Source: Prevotella sp.
GTDB taxonomy: Bacteria > Bacteroidota > Bacteroidia > Bacteroidales > Bacteroidaceae
Length of the DNA: 64,000 nt
NCBI GenBank assembly: GCA_016287755.1
Contig: JAEEWT010000007.1
Location: 107,765-171,764 of the forward strand
Direction: 5' to 3'
Below the pieces are notes generated by a model, which searched no databases, was not told the origin of the DNA, and saw nothing but the letters and a program-made list of their open reading frames with translations. Both the position numbers and the translations under genes were made by a program. This document shows positions 46,239-54,973 of this stretch, piece after piece (within the stretch, counting starts at the first letter, position 1; each line of letters opens with the position of its first letter).

Positions 46239-47517
46239 GCGTAGCCAGAAATGCCTTCACATCTTTCCAATGATAATACGGAGCACAATCGGTCTTTACT
46301 GCAGGAACCGTCGTCTCGTTCTCGTTTAGGAAGAACTTCACCAGGATATCATCAGAATCCGTCTTCCTGTAGAACACAATCTGTATATTCGCAGCCATAG
46401 GGATAATCTTGTCTATGGAGACATACTTATACAGATTGGGGATGTCGGCCTTCCCTCCCCTCGCCTCCTTCAGACCGAGAAGGTAGGCCAACGGCAGTAC
46501 GGAACTGTCATGACTGAAGCGTAAGGTGACCGTGGGCTCGCCCTTGCGGATCACCTGGTCGGCAGTGCTCACGATACTATCCAGCACCTCCTGCTGTTGT
46601 GTATAATAAGGTGTGCTGCCAGGCACAAGACCCGTATTCAACAGCCACCCTGCATTATAGCCTTTCCACATGTTGAACAGTTCGTCCTTGGTGAACACCT
46701 CCATCAGCGAGATTCCCAGCTCGGGCACATTCTGCAGATCCTCGGCCACATTATAGAGAGCCTCCATCAGATCCCTTCCATTGACAAACGCTGCAGCCTT
46801 AGATGGGTCTGTAAACAGTACTTTCATCAACCTACGACTGTCATGTGCTCCCTCGAAGATGACTGCACGCTGCTGCTCATAGAGGTTGCTCTCAGCGGTT
46901 TCCGTGGGTTTGATACTCAAATCCTCTACCACATATTTCATGTCGTGTTTACTAGCATTCATATTGATTGAAAGCTGTGGGTTCTGTCGCTGCAACTCCT
47001 GACAGAAGTTGAACATGCTCAGCATGCAACGACGGGAGGTAGATGACTTCGCATCGATCGTCAGTGGCTGTGAGAGGAGTTCAGGGTAACGCTCATACAT
47101 TCGGTGAGCAATCTCACGATGCTGCTTTGCCCCAAGCTTTGTCAGGTCACCGTCGCGGTGCCACGCATCGGCATAGCCTATCCGTAACTTTTCCAACACT
47201 TCCTTGCCTTCTGCTGTCAGGATACCGAACTGCTGGGCGCTGTCGAGTTTGTTGACGGCCGTAACATAATACTCGTTGTTTGACATATAGCGCGAGCCAT
47301 GTCGGCCATAATGACTGATATAGAAAGGAACATAACCAGCAGGAGCCTTCGTCAGCTTCTTGGCTGTAGGACCCGGATAGGCAAAGTAGTTCGATCCCGT
47401 ACGGTTGATGTCCTTGAACATCACTTTCTTGGTGGTCTGGGCTTGAATCATTGACCATTGACAACTGGTAATTGACAATGCCAAGCATAGTACGCACCGG
47501 GCTATTCTGTTAATCAT
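46231..47517 (-). CDS. Secreted histidine phosphatase (MINPP-like), copy 1
   Basis: About 428 residues from ATG 47517 (MINRIARCVL); the frame also opens at 47529 and 47571. The signal peptide region contains a 7-bp array (SITSCQWSMIQAQ). Phosphoryl-accepting His is in YISHYGRHGSRY, and the partner motif is RFSHDSSVLP near residue 310. This is branch 2 histidine phosphatase, related to inositol-polyphosphate phosphatases (phytase-like), but the substrate is not known. It is a tandem paralogue of the next gene and overlaps its stop by 8 bp. Confidence 0.82.
   Translation of the reverse strand: MINRIARCVLCLALSITSCQWSMIQAQTTKKVMFKDINRTGSNYFAYPGPTAKKLTKAPAGYVPFYISHYGRHGSRYMSNNEYYVTAVNKLDSAQQFGILTAEGKEVLEKLRIGYADAWHRDGDLTKLGAKQHREIAHRMYERYPELLSQPLTIDAKSSTSRRCMLSMFNFCQELQRQNPQLSINMNASKHDMKYVVEDLSIKPTETAESNLYEQQRAVIFEGAHDSRRLMKVLFTDPSKAAAFVNGRDLMEALYNVAEDLQNVPELGISLMEVFTKDELFNMWKGYNAGWLLNTGLVPGSTPYYTQQQEVLDSIVSTADQVIRKGEPTVTLRFSHDSSVLPLAYLLGLKEARGGKADIPNLYKYVSIDKIIPMAANIQIVFYRKTDSDDILVKFFLNENETTVPAVKTDCAPYYHWKDVKAFLATPN
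47450..47477 (-). repeat. In-frame heptamer array in phosphatase signal peptide
   Basis: ATTGACC, ATTGACA, ACTGGTA, ATTGACA on the plus strand encode part of the signal peptide cleavage region of the protein. Confidence 0.75.
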
Positions 47518-48835
47518 CGTTATCTTCATCTTTTTCGATTTTTGTTTTATAAGTGATGTTTGCCTCTTCAAGCATGTTACGATAATAAGTCCTCACATCC
47601 TTCCAATGATAGAAAGGATAGCAGTCGGTTGTGATAGGAACGGAGGTCTCGTTCTCGTTCATCAGGAACTTCACGAGAATATCATCCGAACCTTGTTTAC
47701 GGAAAAAGACAAGCTGCACATTACCAGCCATAGGTATCAGTCGGAAGATGGAGAAATGGTTATGCAGGTCTTCCATATCATCAGTGCCACCCATGGCTTC
47801 CTGAACACCTAAGATGAACGAGAAAGGCAATACCACGCTGTCGTGACCGAAACGCAGTCGTATACCCTTCTTGCCCGATGCTATCATCAGGTCAGCCTCA
47901 TCCAGGAAATTCTTCAGCAAGGGATAGATGGCATAGTAGTTCGGCTGCGAACCGGGCATCAGACCTTCCCACAGGCACCAGCTGGCATTATATACACGGA
48001 AGCCGTCAATCAGCTCATCCTCTGTGAACAAATCATTGAACGATAACCCCAACTCTGGCAAGCACAGCATGTCGGAAGTGATATTCCACAACGCATCCGC
48101 AAACTGGTAACCATCGATGAACGCATTAGCTTCCTTTGTGTTGAACAACATGGCTATCTGATGTCTTCCGTTCAACTTCTCATGACGGAACTTATCTAAC
48201 TTTTCGTAAAGATCGCCATCTGTTTCTGATTTGGGTATCTCGATACTGTCGTTGGGAATGATGTAATACATATCGTGCTCACTGGCGTCCATACTGATGT
48301 TGAGCGAGGGGTTCATGATGAGCAGCTCCTGACAGAAGTTGGCCATGCTGAGCATACATCTTCTCACTGTTGACGAATTGGCTTTCACGGTGATGGGCTG
48401 CATCATCAATGATGGATAGTTCACACAAAGGCGGTGGGCTATGGCACGATGTTGTCTTCCACCTAACGGAGTAAGGTCACCATCGCGATGATACGCATCA
48501 GCTGCAGCCACCTTCAGTCGTTCATACACATCCACACCTTTCTCTGTCAGCCAGCCACGAACCTGCGCCGTGTCCATCTTTCCCAAGACATACTTGTACG
48601 CATCATCATCCGTCATATACCGGGCGCCATGCCTGCCGTAATGACTCACATAGAAAGGTTCATAACCGGCAGGAGCAGGTGTTATGTGCCCAGTTGGGTT
48701 GGGATAGTTGCAATAGTTACCGCTCGCCAATTCAAGGTGCGAAAGTAACTCCGACTTAGAAGTCTGTGCCTCTACAGGAATCATAAAACATGATCCTATA
48801 AGGCAGCTGATAATCGTTCGTTTCATTAATTTCAT
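47510..48835 (-). CDS. Secreted histidine phosphatase (MINPP-like), copy 2
   Basis: 441 residues (438 from the inner ATG at 48826). The signal peptide ends at PVEAQ. YVSHYGRHGARY carries the catalytic RHG, and RFGHDSVVLP the HD. AADAYHRDGDLTPLGGRQHRAIAHR and SSTVRRCMLSMANFCQEL are shared with copy 1, proving a tandem duplication that has diverged. First gene of the phosphatase-phosphatase-ROK-GH2 operon; -7 element TATATTTG at 48883-48890. Confidence 0.83.
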   Translation of the reverse strand: MKLMKRTIISCLIGSCFMIPVEAQTSKSELLSHLELASGNYCNYPNPTGHITPAPAGYEPFYVSHYGRHGARYMTDDDAYKYVLGKMDTAQVRGWLTEKGVDVYERLKVAAADAYHRDGDLTPLGGRQHRAIAHRLCVNYPSLMMQPITVKANSSTVRRCMLSMANFCQELLIMNPSLNISMDASEHDMYYIIPNDSIEIPKSETDGDLYEKLDKFRHEKLNGRHQIAMLFNTKEANAFIDGYQFADALWNITSDMLCLPELGLSFNDLFTEDELIDGFRVYNASWCLWEGLMPGSQPNYYAIYPLLKNFLDEADLMIASGKKGIRLRFGHDSVVLPFSFILGVQEAMGGTDDMEDLHNHFSIFRLIPMAGNVQLVFFRKQGSDDILVKFLMNENETSVPITTDCYPFYHWKDVRTYYRNMLEEANITYKTKIEKDEDNDD

Positions 48836-48882
48836 TATAGTGTTATTGAATTAGGTTATCACACAATTACGCATATCTGATG

Positions 48883-48890
48883 CAAATATA
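48883..48890 (-). promoter_or_regulatory. -7 element of the phosphatase operon
   Basis: TATATTTG on the minus strand, 48 bp upstream of the first ATG, divergent from the GH97 promoter about 95 bp away. Confidence 0.6.
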
Positions 48891-48962
48891 ATAAAAAAAT
48901 AGTGATCATCATCAATATCTCTGCAAATATATTCATGTGTAGAGGTTTTTCCAAGTATTTTT

Positions 48963-48993
48963 TTTGTATTTCGCTCGTTTATCCGTACCTTTG
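48963..48993 (+). promoter_or_regulatory. Extended promoter of the GH97 gene
   Basis: TTTG (48963-48966), 19-bp spacer with TTTCGCTCGTTTATCCG, TACCTTTG (48986-48993). Spacer and upstream TTTTTCC block resemble those of glnS and the FN3 gene. Confidence 0.75.
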
Positions 48994-49051
48994 TTGACGA
49001 ATCTGCAAGCAACGGTAAGATGATTAATGAAATAACTAATAAAACAACAAC

Positions 49052-51082
49052 ATGAAAAAGTATTTATTATCAGCTCTGCTTATTCCTGCCATGCTGATGT
49101 CCATGAGCACATGGGCAGCAAATGAAGGAAAAGCTCATTACGAAGTAAGCTCACCTAACGGGAGAGTGAAGGTGGCGGTTACGAATGGGAACAGCATCAA
49201 ATGGTCGATAACATACGATGGAAAGACCGTCCTTCTACCTTCCGAAATCAACATCCAATTACAACAGGCAAATAAAGTCATTGATCTTGGTAAGATTGGG
49301 AAGGTGAGCAAGAAACAGATCCAGAGCAGTTTCAATAATCCATTCTATAAGAAAGCAACTATCAAAGACGATTACGGACAGTTGCTGCTATACACCAACC
49401 AGAAGTTTACTATCGAGGTGCGTGCCTATAATGATGGTGCAGCCTACAGACTGATCAGCGGTCATACAAAACCCACCGTGGTGATGAACGAAGTGGTTGA
49501 ATACTGTTTCGATGCCGACTATCAAGCATTCGTACCGTATGTCAACGATACCCGCGGAGGCGAGCGCTACTGCTACTCCTTCGAGTCGTACTACGACGAG
49601 CAGCCGCTTTCGAAGATGTTTACCGACTCGCTGGCTATCACTCCTTTGGCAGTTTGTCTGCCTGAGGGCATGAAGGCCATTGTCATGGATGCTGGAGTGG
49701 AGAACTATCCGGGTATGATGCTCGTGAAAGACCGTGGCAATACGTTGAAAGCACAGTTCGCCCCCTACCCTTTGGCACAGGAAATTGGTGGTTTCGACCG
49801 TCTGAATCTCGTTCCCTCGAAAAGAGCCGACTATATCGCTAAGCTGCAAGGACGCCAGTCGTTACCGTGGCGGACTGTGGTGATCACGGAGAAAGATGCC
49901 GACATCCTGAACTGCGATATGTCTCAGCGCTTAGCCCCAGCCTGCCGCATTGCCGATACCTCGTGGATTCATCCTGGTAAAGTGGCTTGGGATTGGTGGA
50001 ACAACTGTAACATCACTGGTGTTGACTTCCCCTCGGGAATGAATACAAATACCTATTTATATTATATTGATTTCGCAGCCAAGAACCATATTGAATATAT
50101 CATCATCGATGAGGGATGGAGCGGACAGGAGTCGTTGATGAGTAATATCAGCGACGAGATCGACCTCAAGCGCCTGATCGCCCACGGACAAGAAAAGGGT
50201 GTAGGCATCATCCTCTGGTCTAGCTGGCGCAACCTGATTGGGAATGATCCGCTCGGTGGGACAACGGTATGCGAGCAAGTGATGAAGCACTATGCCGACA
50301 TGGGCATCAAGGGTTTCAAGGTGGATTTCTTCGACCGCGACGATCAGCAGGTCATTGCCTCAGCCTACCAGATGGCCGAATGTGCAGCCCGTCATCATCT
50401 TGTGCTCGACTACCACGGTCTGAAGCCTTTCGGCATTCAGAGAGCCTATCCCAACATCTTCAACTTCGAGGGAGTGAAAGGCTTGGAGAACTCCAAGTGG
50501 GAACCTCGTGTGGGTAACGGACCGCTTCACGATCAGCCACACTACGACGTGACCATCCCTTATCTGCGCATGTTAGCTGGTCCGTTAGACTACACCCCGG
50601 GAGCTATGGCAAATGCCATGAAAGACAGTTTCTTTGGTAATAACGACCATCCCATGAGTCAAGGTACTCGTGTTCACCAAATGGCCATGTACACTACGTT
50701 CGAGGCTCCGCTGCAGATGCTGGCCGACAGTCCGACTAAATATATGCAGAATCAGGAGTGTACCGATTTCATTGCGCAGGTTCCAACTACGTTCGACGAG
50801 ACCATTGCACTCGACGGAGAACTGGGTAAATACACGCTCATTGCCCGAAGGAAGGGTTCTACCTGGTATCTGGCAGCCATGACCGACTGGGTTCCACGCG
50901 ATCTAACTGTCGATCTGTCGTTCCTTGGTTCAGGACAGCATCAGGCAGATATCTTTGCCGATGGTGTCAATGCCGGCAAAGAAGCAACCGACTATCTCCA
51001 TACCCGCAAGACCGTCAGTTCCTCCGATCGCCTACCTATCCATTTGAGTAGTGGTGGCGGTTGGACAGCTATCATACGATAG
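49052..51082 (+). CDS. GH97 glycoside hydrolase, probable retaining alpha-galactosidase
   Basis: 676 residues. The signal peptide ends at STWAA. N-terminal beta-sandwich (about 25-290), a TIM barrel (WDWWNNCNITGVDFPSGMNT, IEYIIIDEGWSG, GVGIILWSSW) and a C-terminal beta domain are typical for GH97. KGFKVDFFDRDDQQ (Asp near 425) has an Asp where inverting SusB-type members have Gly. In known enzymes this marks the retaining alpha-galactosidase group. Its last 11 bp overlap the convergent cbiB gene. Not next to SusC/SusD genes. Confidence 0.88.
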   Translation: MKKYLLSALLIPAMLMSMSTWAANEGKAHYEVSSPNGRVKVAVTNGNSIKWSITYDGKTVLLPSEINIQLQQANKVIDLGKIGKVSKKQIQSSFNNPFYKKATIKDDYGQLLLYTNQKFTIEVRAYNDGAAYRLISGHTKPTVVMNEVVEYCFDADYQAFVPYVNDTRGGERYCYSFESYYDEQPLSKMFTDSLAITPLAVCLPEGMKAIVMDAGVENYPGMMLVKDRGNTLKAQFAPYPLAQEIGGFDRLNLVPSKRADYIAKLQGRQSLPWRTVVITEKDADILNCDMSQRLAPACRIADTSWIHPGKVAWDWWNNCNITGVDFPSGMNTNTYLYYIDFAAKNHIEYIIIDEGWSGQESLMSNISDEIDLKRLIAHGQEKGVGIILWSSWRNLIGNDPLGGTTVCEQVMKHYADMGIKGFKVDFFDRDDQQVIASAYQMAECAARHHLVLDYHGLKPFGIQRAYPNIFNFEGVKGLENSKWEPRVGNGPLHDQPHYDVTIPYLRMLAGPLDYTPGAMANAMKDSFFGNNDHPMSQGTRVHQMAMYTTFEAPLQMLADSPTKYMQNQECTDFIAQVPTTFDETIALDGELGKYTLIARRKGSTWYLAAMTDWVPRDLTVDLSFLGSGQHQADIFADGVNAGKEATDYLHTRKTVSSSDRLPIHLSSGGGWTAIIR

Positions 51083-52022
51083 CACAACACAAAAGAACGA
51101 TGAGAAGCATCAGTATCTCGGTAGTTCTATTCACACGGATGGCCTTTTTCATGTCGGCTGTGGTGAGCTCACGGTCGTTCTCTCCGATATATGGCTTGTC
51201 GAACAACTCGCCGAAATAATAATGCGGTCCACCGAAGCGGCAATCAAGAATACCTGCCAGGGCAGCCTCTGGATAGCCGCTGTTGGGACTGGTGTGGTTC
51301 TTACCGTACTTCTTGATGAAATTGAAAATTGAAAATTGAAAATTGAAAATTGCATGAGGCAACGCCATCAGCAGGGCGGTGAGACGGGCAGGGATAAAGT
51401 TTGCCACATCGTCGATACGGGCGGCCCAGCAGCCGAAATCTTTATACCGCTCCGTACGGTAGCCAATCATTGAGTCGAGTGTGTTCACCATCTTGTAGGT
51501 AAGCATACCCGGTGTGCCTAATAATGCCAACCAGAACAGTGGGGCAATCACACCATCGCTCAGGTTCTCGGCAAGTGTTTCAAGGGCGGCCGTACGCACC
51601 TCTTGGGCAGAGAGTTCAGAGGTGTCACGACCCACGATGCGGGCCACCTGTTCCCTACCCTCCTCCAACGATCGGTCAAGGGCCAGGAAGACGTTGCGTA
51701 CTTCGCGGATCAGCGTGGTGCCAGCCAGGCAATAGAAAATGATCATCACATCAAAGAGAAGCCTCACCCCCATCCCTTCTCCAAAGGGCGAGGGGAGTTT
51801 ACTGAATAGATATCTAAGAAGGAAGGTGGCGAGGAAGACGAGGAGGATAAGGGTGATGGCCAAGAGAGCTCCTTTCAGTTTACGATGAGCACCCATATTC
51901 AGTCGGTGCTCTCCGCACGAAATCATCTTTCCGAAGCCCACAACGGGATGCGGCAAACGCTGGGGGTCGCCAAAGATCAGATCGAGCACCCAGCCGATGA
52001 GGATGGCAAAGGGGTTAGTCAT
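51072..52022 (-). CDS. cbiB: Adenosylcobinamide-phosphate synthase
   Basis: 316-residue integral membrane protein attaching (R)-1-amino-2-propanol phosphate to adenosylcobyric acid in B12 synthesis. GWVLDLIFGDPQRLPHPVVGFGKMI at the start, LAENLSDGVIAPLFW, GMLTYKMVNTLDSMIGYR and PNSGYPEAALAGIL are CbiB/CobD-E motifs. Two unusual inserts: residues about 75-86 (PSPFGEGMG, a C-rich palindromic element) and about 226-234 (a 7-bp array giving FNFQFSIFNF). It overlaps the upstream cobQ by 8 bp. Confidence 0.92.
   Translation of the reverse strand: MTNPFAILIGWVLDLIFGDPQRLPHPVVGFGKMISCGEHRLNMGAHRKLKGALLAITLILLVFLATFLLRYLFSKLPSPFGEGMGVRLLFDVMIIFYCLAGTTLIREVRNVFLALDRSLEEGREQVARIVGRDTSELSAQEVRTAALETLAENLSDGVIAPLFWLALLGTPGMLTYKMVNTLDSMIGYRTERYKDFGCWAARIDDVANFIPARLTALLMALPHAIFNFQFSIFNFIKKYGKNHTSPNSGYPEAALAGILDCRFGGPHYYFGELFDKPYIGENDRELTTADMKKAIRVNRTTEILMLLIVLLCCAIV
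51321..51348 (-). repeat. In-frame heptamer array in cbiB
   Basis: Four identical ATTGAAA units on the plus strand, encoding the FNFQFSIF stretch on the minus strand. Confidence 0.9.
51765..51800 (-). repeat. C-rich palindromic element inside cbiB
   Basis: CACCCCCATCCC-TTCTCCAA-AGGGCGAGGGG, imperfect palindrome translated as PSPFGEGMGVR; related elements at 34974, 39575 and 53175. Confidence 0.7.
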
Positions 52023-53532
52023 CTGTCAGTATCTTATATATCTGCTCCATATCCACATGTTTCCTGACATGCTCCGCCAGACGGTCGTATTGTTCTTCCT
52101 TGAATTTCTGATAGTCGAACGCCTTATCGGTCTCCGCCAACTTATCGGCAAACGGTTGCAGCAGGAAATCAACAAACGGTGCATTGTCGAGAATGCCGTG
52201 AACATAAGTACCCATACACTTGTTATCAACAATGTATCCATCAGTACGACCGTCATTCAATTGCAGTAAGGGGGATTCATTCGCATCACCAAAGGGCAGT
52301 GTCTCTCCCATGTGAATCTCGTAACCGTTCAAGAGGTGAGAAGAAAACTGTGCTTCAATTTGTCGAGTGACTTTCTTGCCACTCATCGAAGTAGTGATAG
52401 GTAATAATCCTAAGCCGGGGAGTCGTTCTATATCGCCCTCCACATGATCAGGATCGCACACCTCAACACCCATCATCTGATAACCGCCGCAAATGCCTAA
52501 TACAGTAGCACCTGCCCGATGAGCTTTGATGATAGCCTGCGCACAGCCGTTACGGCGCAGCTCGTAGATGTCGTGCAGGGTGGATTTTGTTCCTGGGAGG
52601 ATAATGATATCTGCCTTACTGATATCATCGGTGTTGTTCGTATAGAATAGATGGATACGTGGATCCTGTTCCAAGACATCAAAATCAGTATAGTTAGACA
52701 GGTGTCGGAGCATCACCACGGCCACATTCACTTTACCCTGCTGCATCTCGAATGATTTCTTCGCCAAGGCCACGGAATCTTCTTCCTCAATGTGGATATC
52801 TGTATAATAAGGTATTACGCCCAGTACGGGTATTCCACAAATCTCTTCCAACATCTGCCTGCCTTTATCAAAGAGTCGCATATCTCCTCGGAACTTATTG
52901 ATAATGATACCCTTAATAAGCTTTCTGTCCTCTGGACTCTGCAAAGCGATGCTACCATAAACCGAAGCAAAGACACCGCCACGGTCGATATCCCCCACCA
53001 AGATTACATCTGCCTTGGCATGGCGCGCCATGGGGAGATTCACCAGATCGGTATCCCTGAGATTGATCTCCGAGATACTGCCCGCCCCTTCCATCACAAT
53101 GGGATTATACCGTTCCTTCAGACGGTCGAAAGCAGCACACACTTCCTTTCGAAAATCGATTCGTCCCCCCTCTGTATTCCCCTCCTTTTGGGAGGGGTTA
53201 GGGGTGGGCTTCCAATAATCGTAGGCACTCTTATTACCCATGGGCTTGCCGTTGAGCACCACCTGCGAGGTATGATCGCTCTGGGGTTTCAATAGCAGTG
53301 GGTTCATATCCGTATGACAGGCTATACCTGCCGCCTCGGCCTGTACTGCCTGAGCCCGCCCAATCTCCAGTCCTTCTGGCGTAGCATACGAGTTCAGGGC
53401 CATGTTCTGCGCCTTGAAAGGTGCAGGGTGGTAGCCGTCTTGCCTGAAGATACGACAGAACGCTGCGGCAATGATACTCTTGCCGACATCACTGCCCGTA
53501 CCGGCGAACATGATGGGATGAAGGGGTTTCAT
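52015..53532 (-). CDS. cobQ: Cobyric acid synthase
   Basis: 505 residues; amidates the corrin side chains using glutamine. N-terminal P-loop-like PIMFAGTGSDVGKSIIAAAFCR and KAQNMALNSYA; C-terminal class I glutamine amidotransferase with LGICGGYQMMG. The family's SAYDYxxxFRKEV region is interrupted by about 19 residues (107-125, KPTPNPSQKEGNTEGG) that come from a C-rich palindromic element. The active-site motifs are intact, so the enzyme is probably functional. Promoter -7 TATCTTTG at 53557-53564; no B12 riboswitch is seen. Confidence 0.95.
   Translation of the reverse strand: MKPLHPIMFAGTGSDVGKSIIAAAFCRIFRQDGYHPAPFKAQNMALNSYATPEGLEIGRAQAVQAEAAGIACHTDMNPLLLKPQSDHTSQVVLNGKPMGNKSAYDYWKPTPNPSQKEGNTEGGRIDFRKEVCAAFDRLKERYNPIVMEGAGSISEINLRDTDLVNLPMARHAKADVILVGDIDRGGVFASVYGSIALQSPEDRKLIKGIIINKFRGDMRLFDKGRQMLEEICGIPVLGVIPYYTDIHIEEEDSVALAKKSFEMQQGKVNVAVVMLRHLSNYTDFDVLEQDPRIHLFYTNNTDDISKADIIILPGTKSTLHDIYELRRNGCAQAIIKAHRAGATVLGICGGYQMMGVEVCDPDHVEGDIERLPGLGLLPITTSMSGKKVTRQIEAQFSSHLLNGYEIHMGETLPFGDANESPLLQLNDGRTDGYIVDNKCMGTYVHGILDNAPFVDFLLQPFADKLAETDKAFDYQKFKEEQYDRLAEHVRKHVDMEQIYKILTDD
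53162..53215 (-). repeat. C-rich palindromic element inserted in cobQ
   Basis: TTCCCCTCC-TTTTG-GGAGGGG followed by TTAGGGGTGGG. It is in frame and adds about 19 residues to CobQ. Confidence 0.8.
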
Positions 53533-53556
53533 AACGTCTTTAGTACTTCTCGGTTA

Positions 53557-53564
53557 CAAAGATA
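53557..53564 (-). promoter_or_regulatory. -7 element of cobQ-cbiB
   Basis: TATCTTTG on the minus strand, 24 bp upstream of the cobQ ATG. Confidence 0.6.
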
Positions 53565-53593
53565 GTATTTTTAGACGAGAAAACTCAAATCCA

Positions 53594-53625
53594 TTTGGCT
53601 TTTCTCTCGTTTTTCCGTAACTTTG
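53594..53625 (+). promoter_or_regulatory. Extended promoter of the threonine-phosphate decarboxylase gene
   Basis: TTTG (53594-53597), 20-bp spacer containing CTTTTCTCTCGTTTTTCCG, TAACTTTG (53618-53625); the ATG follows 7 bp later, so the mRNA is nearly leaderless. Confidence 0.7.
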
Positions 53626-53632
53626 CAAGCGT

Positions 53633-54643
53633 ATGACAGAAGGACACGGCGATGATATCTATAAGTATCAGAACATTCGGATCAATTTCAGTTCGAATGT
53701 GTATTCCCATGCAGATCTGTCAGGATTGCAGAACCATCTGCGTGAGGTAATCGACTTAATACGCAACTACCCTGAACCGGAACCTTTTACGCTCGAAGCT
53801 GTTATTGCCCGTAAACGAGGTATTCCTGCCGATTGCGTTCTTGTCACCGCTGGCGCCACCGAGGCCATTTATCTCATAGCTCGTACCTTTGCCTTGCAAC
53901 AGGAACCCTTCAACGCATCAATCCTCCATCCCACCTTCAGTGAATACGAGGATGCTTGCAGGATGTATGGCATTCCTACCCTCTCAGACAATAATGCCAA
54001 CGCTCATTCCATTCTCTGGCTCTGCAACCCTAACAACCCTACTGGTTCAGTGGTTTCGCCAGAAAAGATTCAGCAGTATGCCCAGCAGTTTGATTATGTG
54101 ATGGTCGACCAATCCTACGAGGATTATACGCAAGCGCCAATGTTAACCCTTCAGGATGTGGTGAGCTCAGATAATATCCTGCAGCTGCACTCCCTGACCA
54201 AGACCTATGCTATTCCGGGATTACGCATCGGATACATCGTTGCACCCTCCCATCTAATCAGTCTGCTACGCCAATACGTGGGTCCGTGGACCGTCAATAC
54301 CCTTGCCATTGAGGCGGGAAAGTGGCTGATAGAGAACGATGTGCGGGTGTTGCCCGATATCAATACTTATCTAAAAGAAACAGAACGACTGCGTCAACGC
54401 TTGAACCAGATACCGGGTATCAAAGCTGCCGAGACACAAACCAACTTTTTCCTGGCGCGAATAACGCCTTGTACCGCTGCGGAGCTCAAAGACTATCTGG
54501 CAAGGTACCACCACATCCTCATCCGTGACGCCTCCAACTTCCGCGGTCTTACCCCCCATCACTTCAGGATCTCCACCCAGTCACCGCAGGAAAACGACCA
54601 ACTTGTCAACGCAGTGAAGGATTTTGTATGTCACCTTCAATAA
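53633..54643 (+). CDS. cobD: Threonine-phosphate decarboxylase-like aminotransferase
   Basis: 336-residue PLP enzyme. The start TEGHGDDIYKY...INFSSNVY matches CobD (L-threonine-O-3-phosphate decarboxylase), which makes aminopropanol phosphate for CbiB. VTAGATEAIYLIART, LCNPNNPTG and PLP-Lys in LHSLTKTYAIPGLRIGY (about 190) are intact. Histidinol-phosphate aminotransferase is the near relative, but the neighbourhood (cobQ, cbiB) favours CobD. Divergent from cobQ. Confidence 0.85.
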   Translation: MTEGHGDDIYKYQNIRINFSSNVYSHADLSGLQNHLREVIDLIRNYPEPEPFTLEAVIARKRGIPADCVLVTAGATEAIYLIARTFALQQEPFNASILHPTFSEYEDACRMYGIPTLSDNNANAHSILWLCNPNNPTGSVVSPEKIQQYAQQFDYVMVDQSYEDYTQAPMLTLQDVVSSDNILQLHSLTKTYAIPGLRIGYIVAPSHLISLLRQYVGPWTVNTLAIEAGKWLIENDVRVLPDINTYLKETERLRQRLNQIPGIKAAETQTNFFLARITPCTAAELKDYLARYHHILIRDASNFRGLTPHHFRISTQSPQENDQLVNAVKDFVCHLQ

Positions 54644-54664
54644 TAATCCATTTAGACAAGCGGT

Positions 54665-54686
54665 CATGGTCACAGCTGTGACCATG
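54665..54686. repeat. Perfect 22-bp palindrome after cobD
   Basis: Symmetric around CAGCTG with half-site CATGGTCACAG; a further TGTGACCAT half-site follows. It lies 22 bp after the cobD stop and has no U-run. May be a protein-binding site or transcript end structure. Confidence 0.65.
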
Positions 54687-54884
54687 TGACCATTTCTATG
54701 GTATTAGAGGGTATTATCATAGGTCTTACGAGGTGAAACCATAGGGATAAAGAGAGAAAACCGAAATGCATACTTATGCAATCCCAAACAGGTTATTTAG
54801 AAAGTATGGCAGTTTGAGGGAGTAAATGCCTTGATCACTCCCAGCGTTTGACGTTCTCTCTCCCAACGTTTAAGGCACCCGGAA

Positions 54885-54910
54885 TATTCATACAAATAAG
54901 AGTATGAATA
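54885..54910. repeat. TATTCATAC inverted repeat
   Basis: TATTCATAC and GTATGAATA separated by AAATAAGA, a perfect 9-bp hairpin or binding site in the 708-bp gap 54644-55351. Confidence 0.6.
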
Positions 54911-54973
54911 TACAATTCTAAAACTTAACGCAAATCATACTTGTCACTTATTACTTATTGTCATTTTGTGCCG

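Noticed and set aside
53533..53632. B12 riboswitch upstream of cobQ or cobD
   Set aside because: The gap is only 100 bp, is filled by two divergent promoters and shows no B12-box-like sequence.
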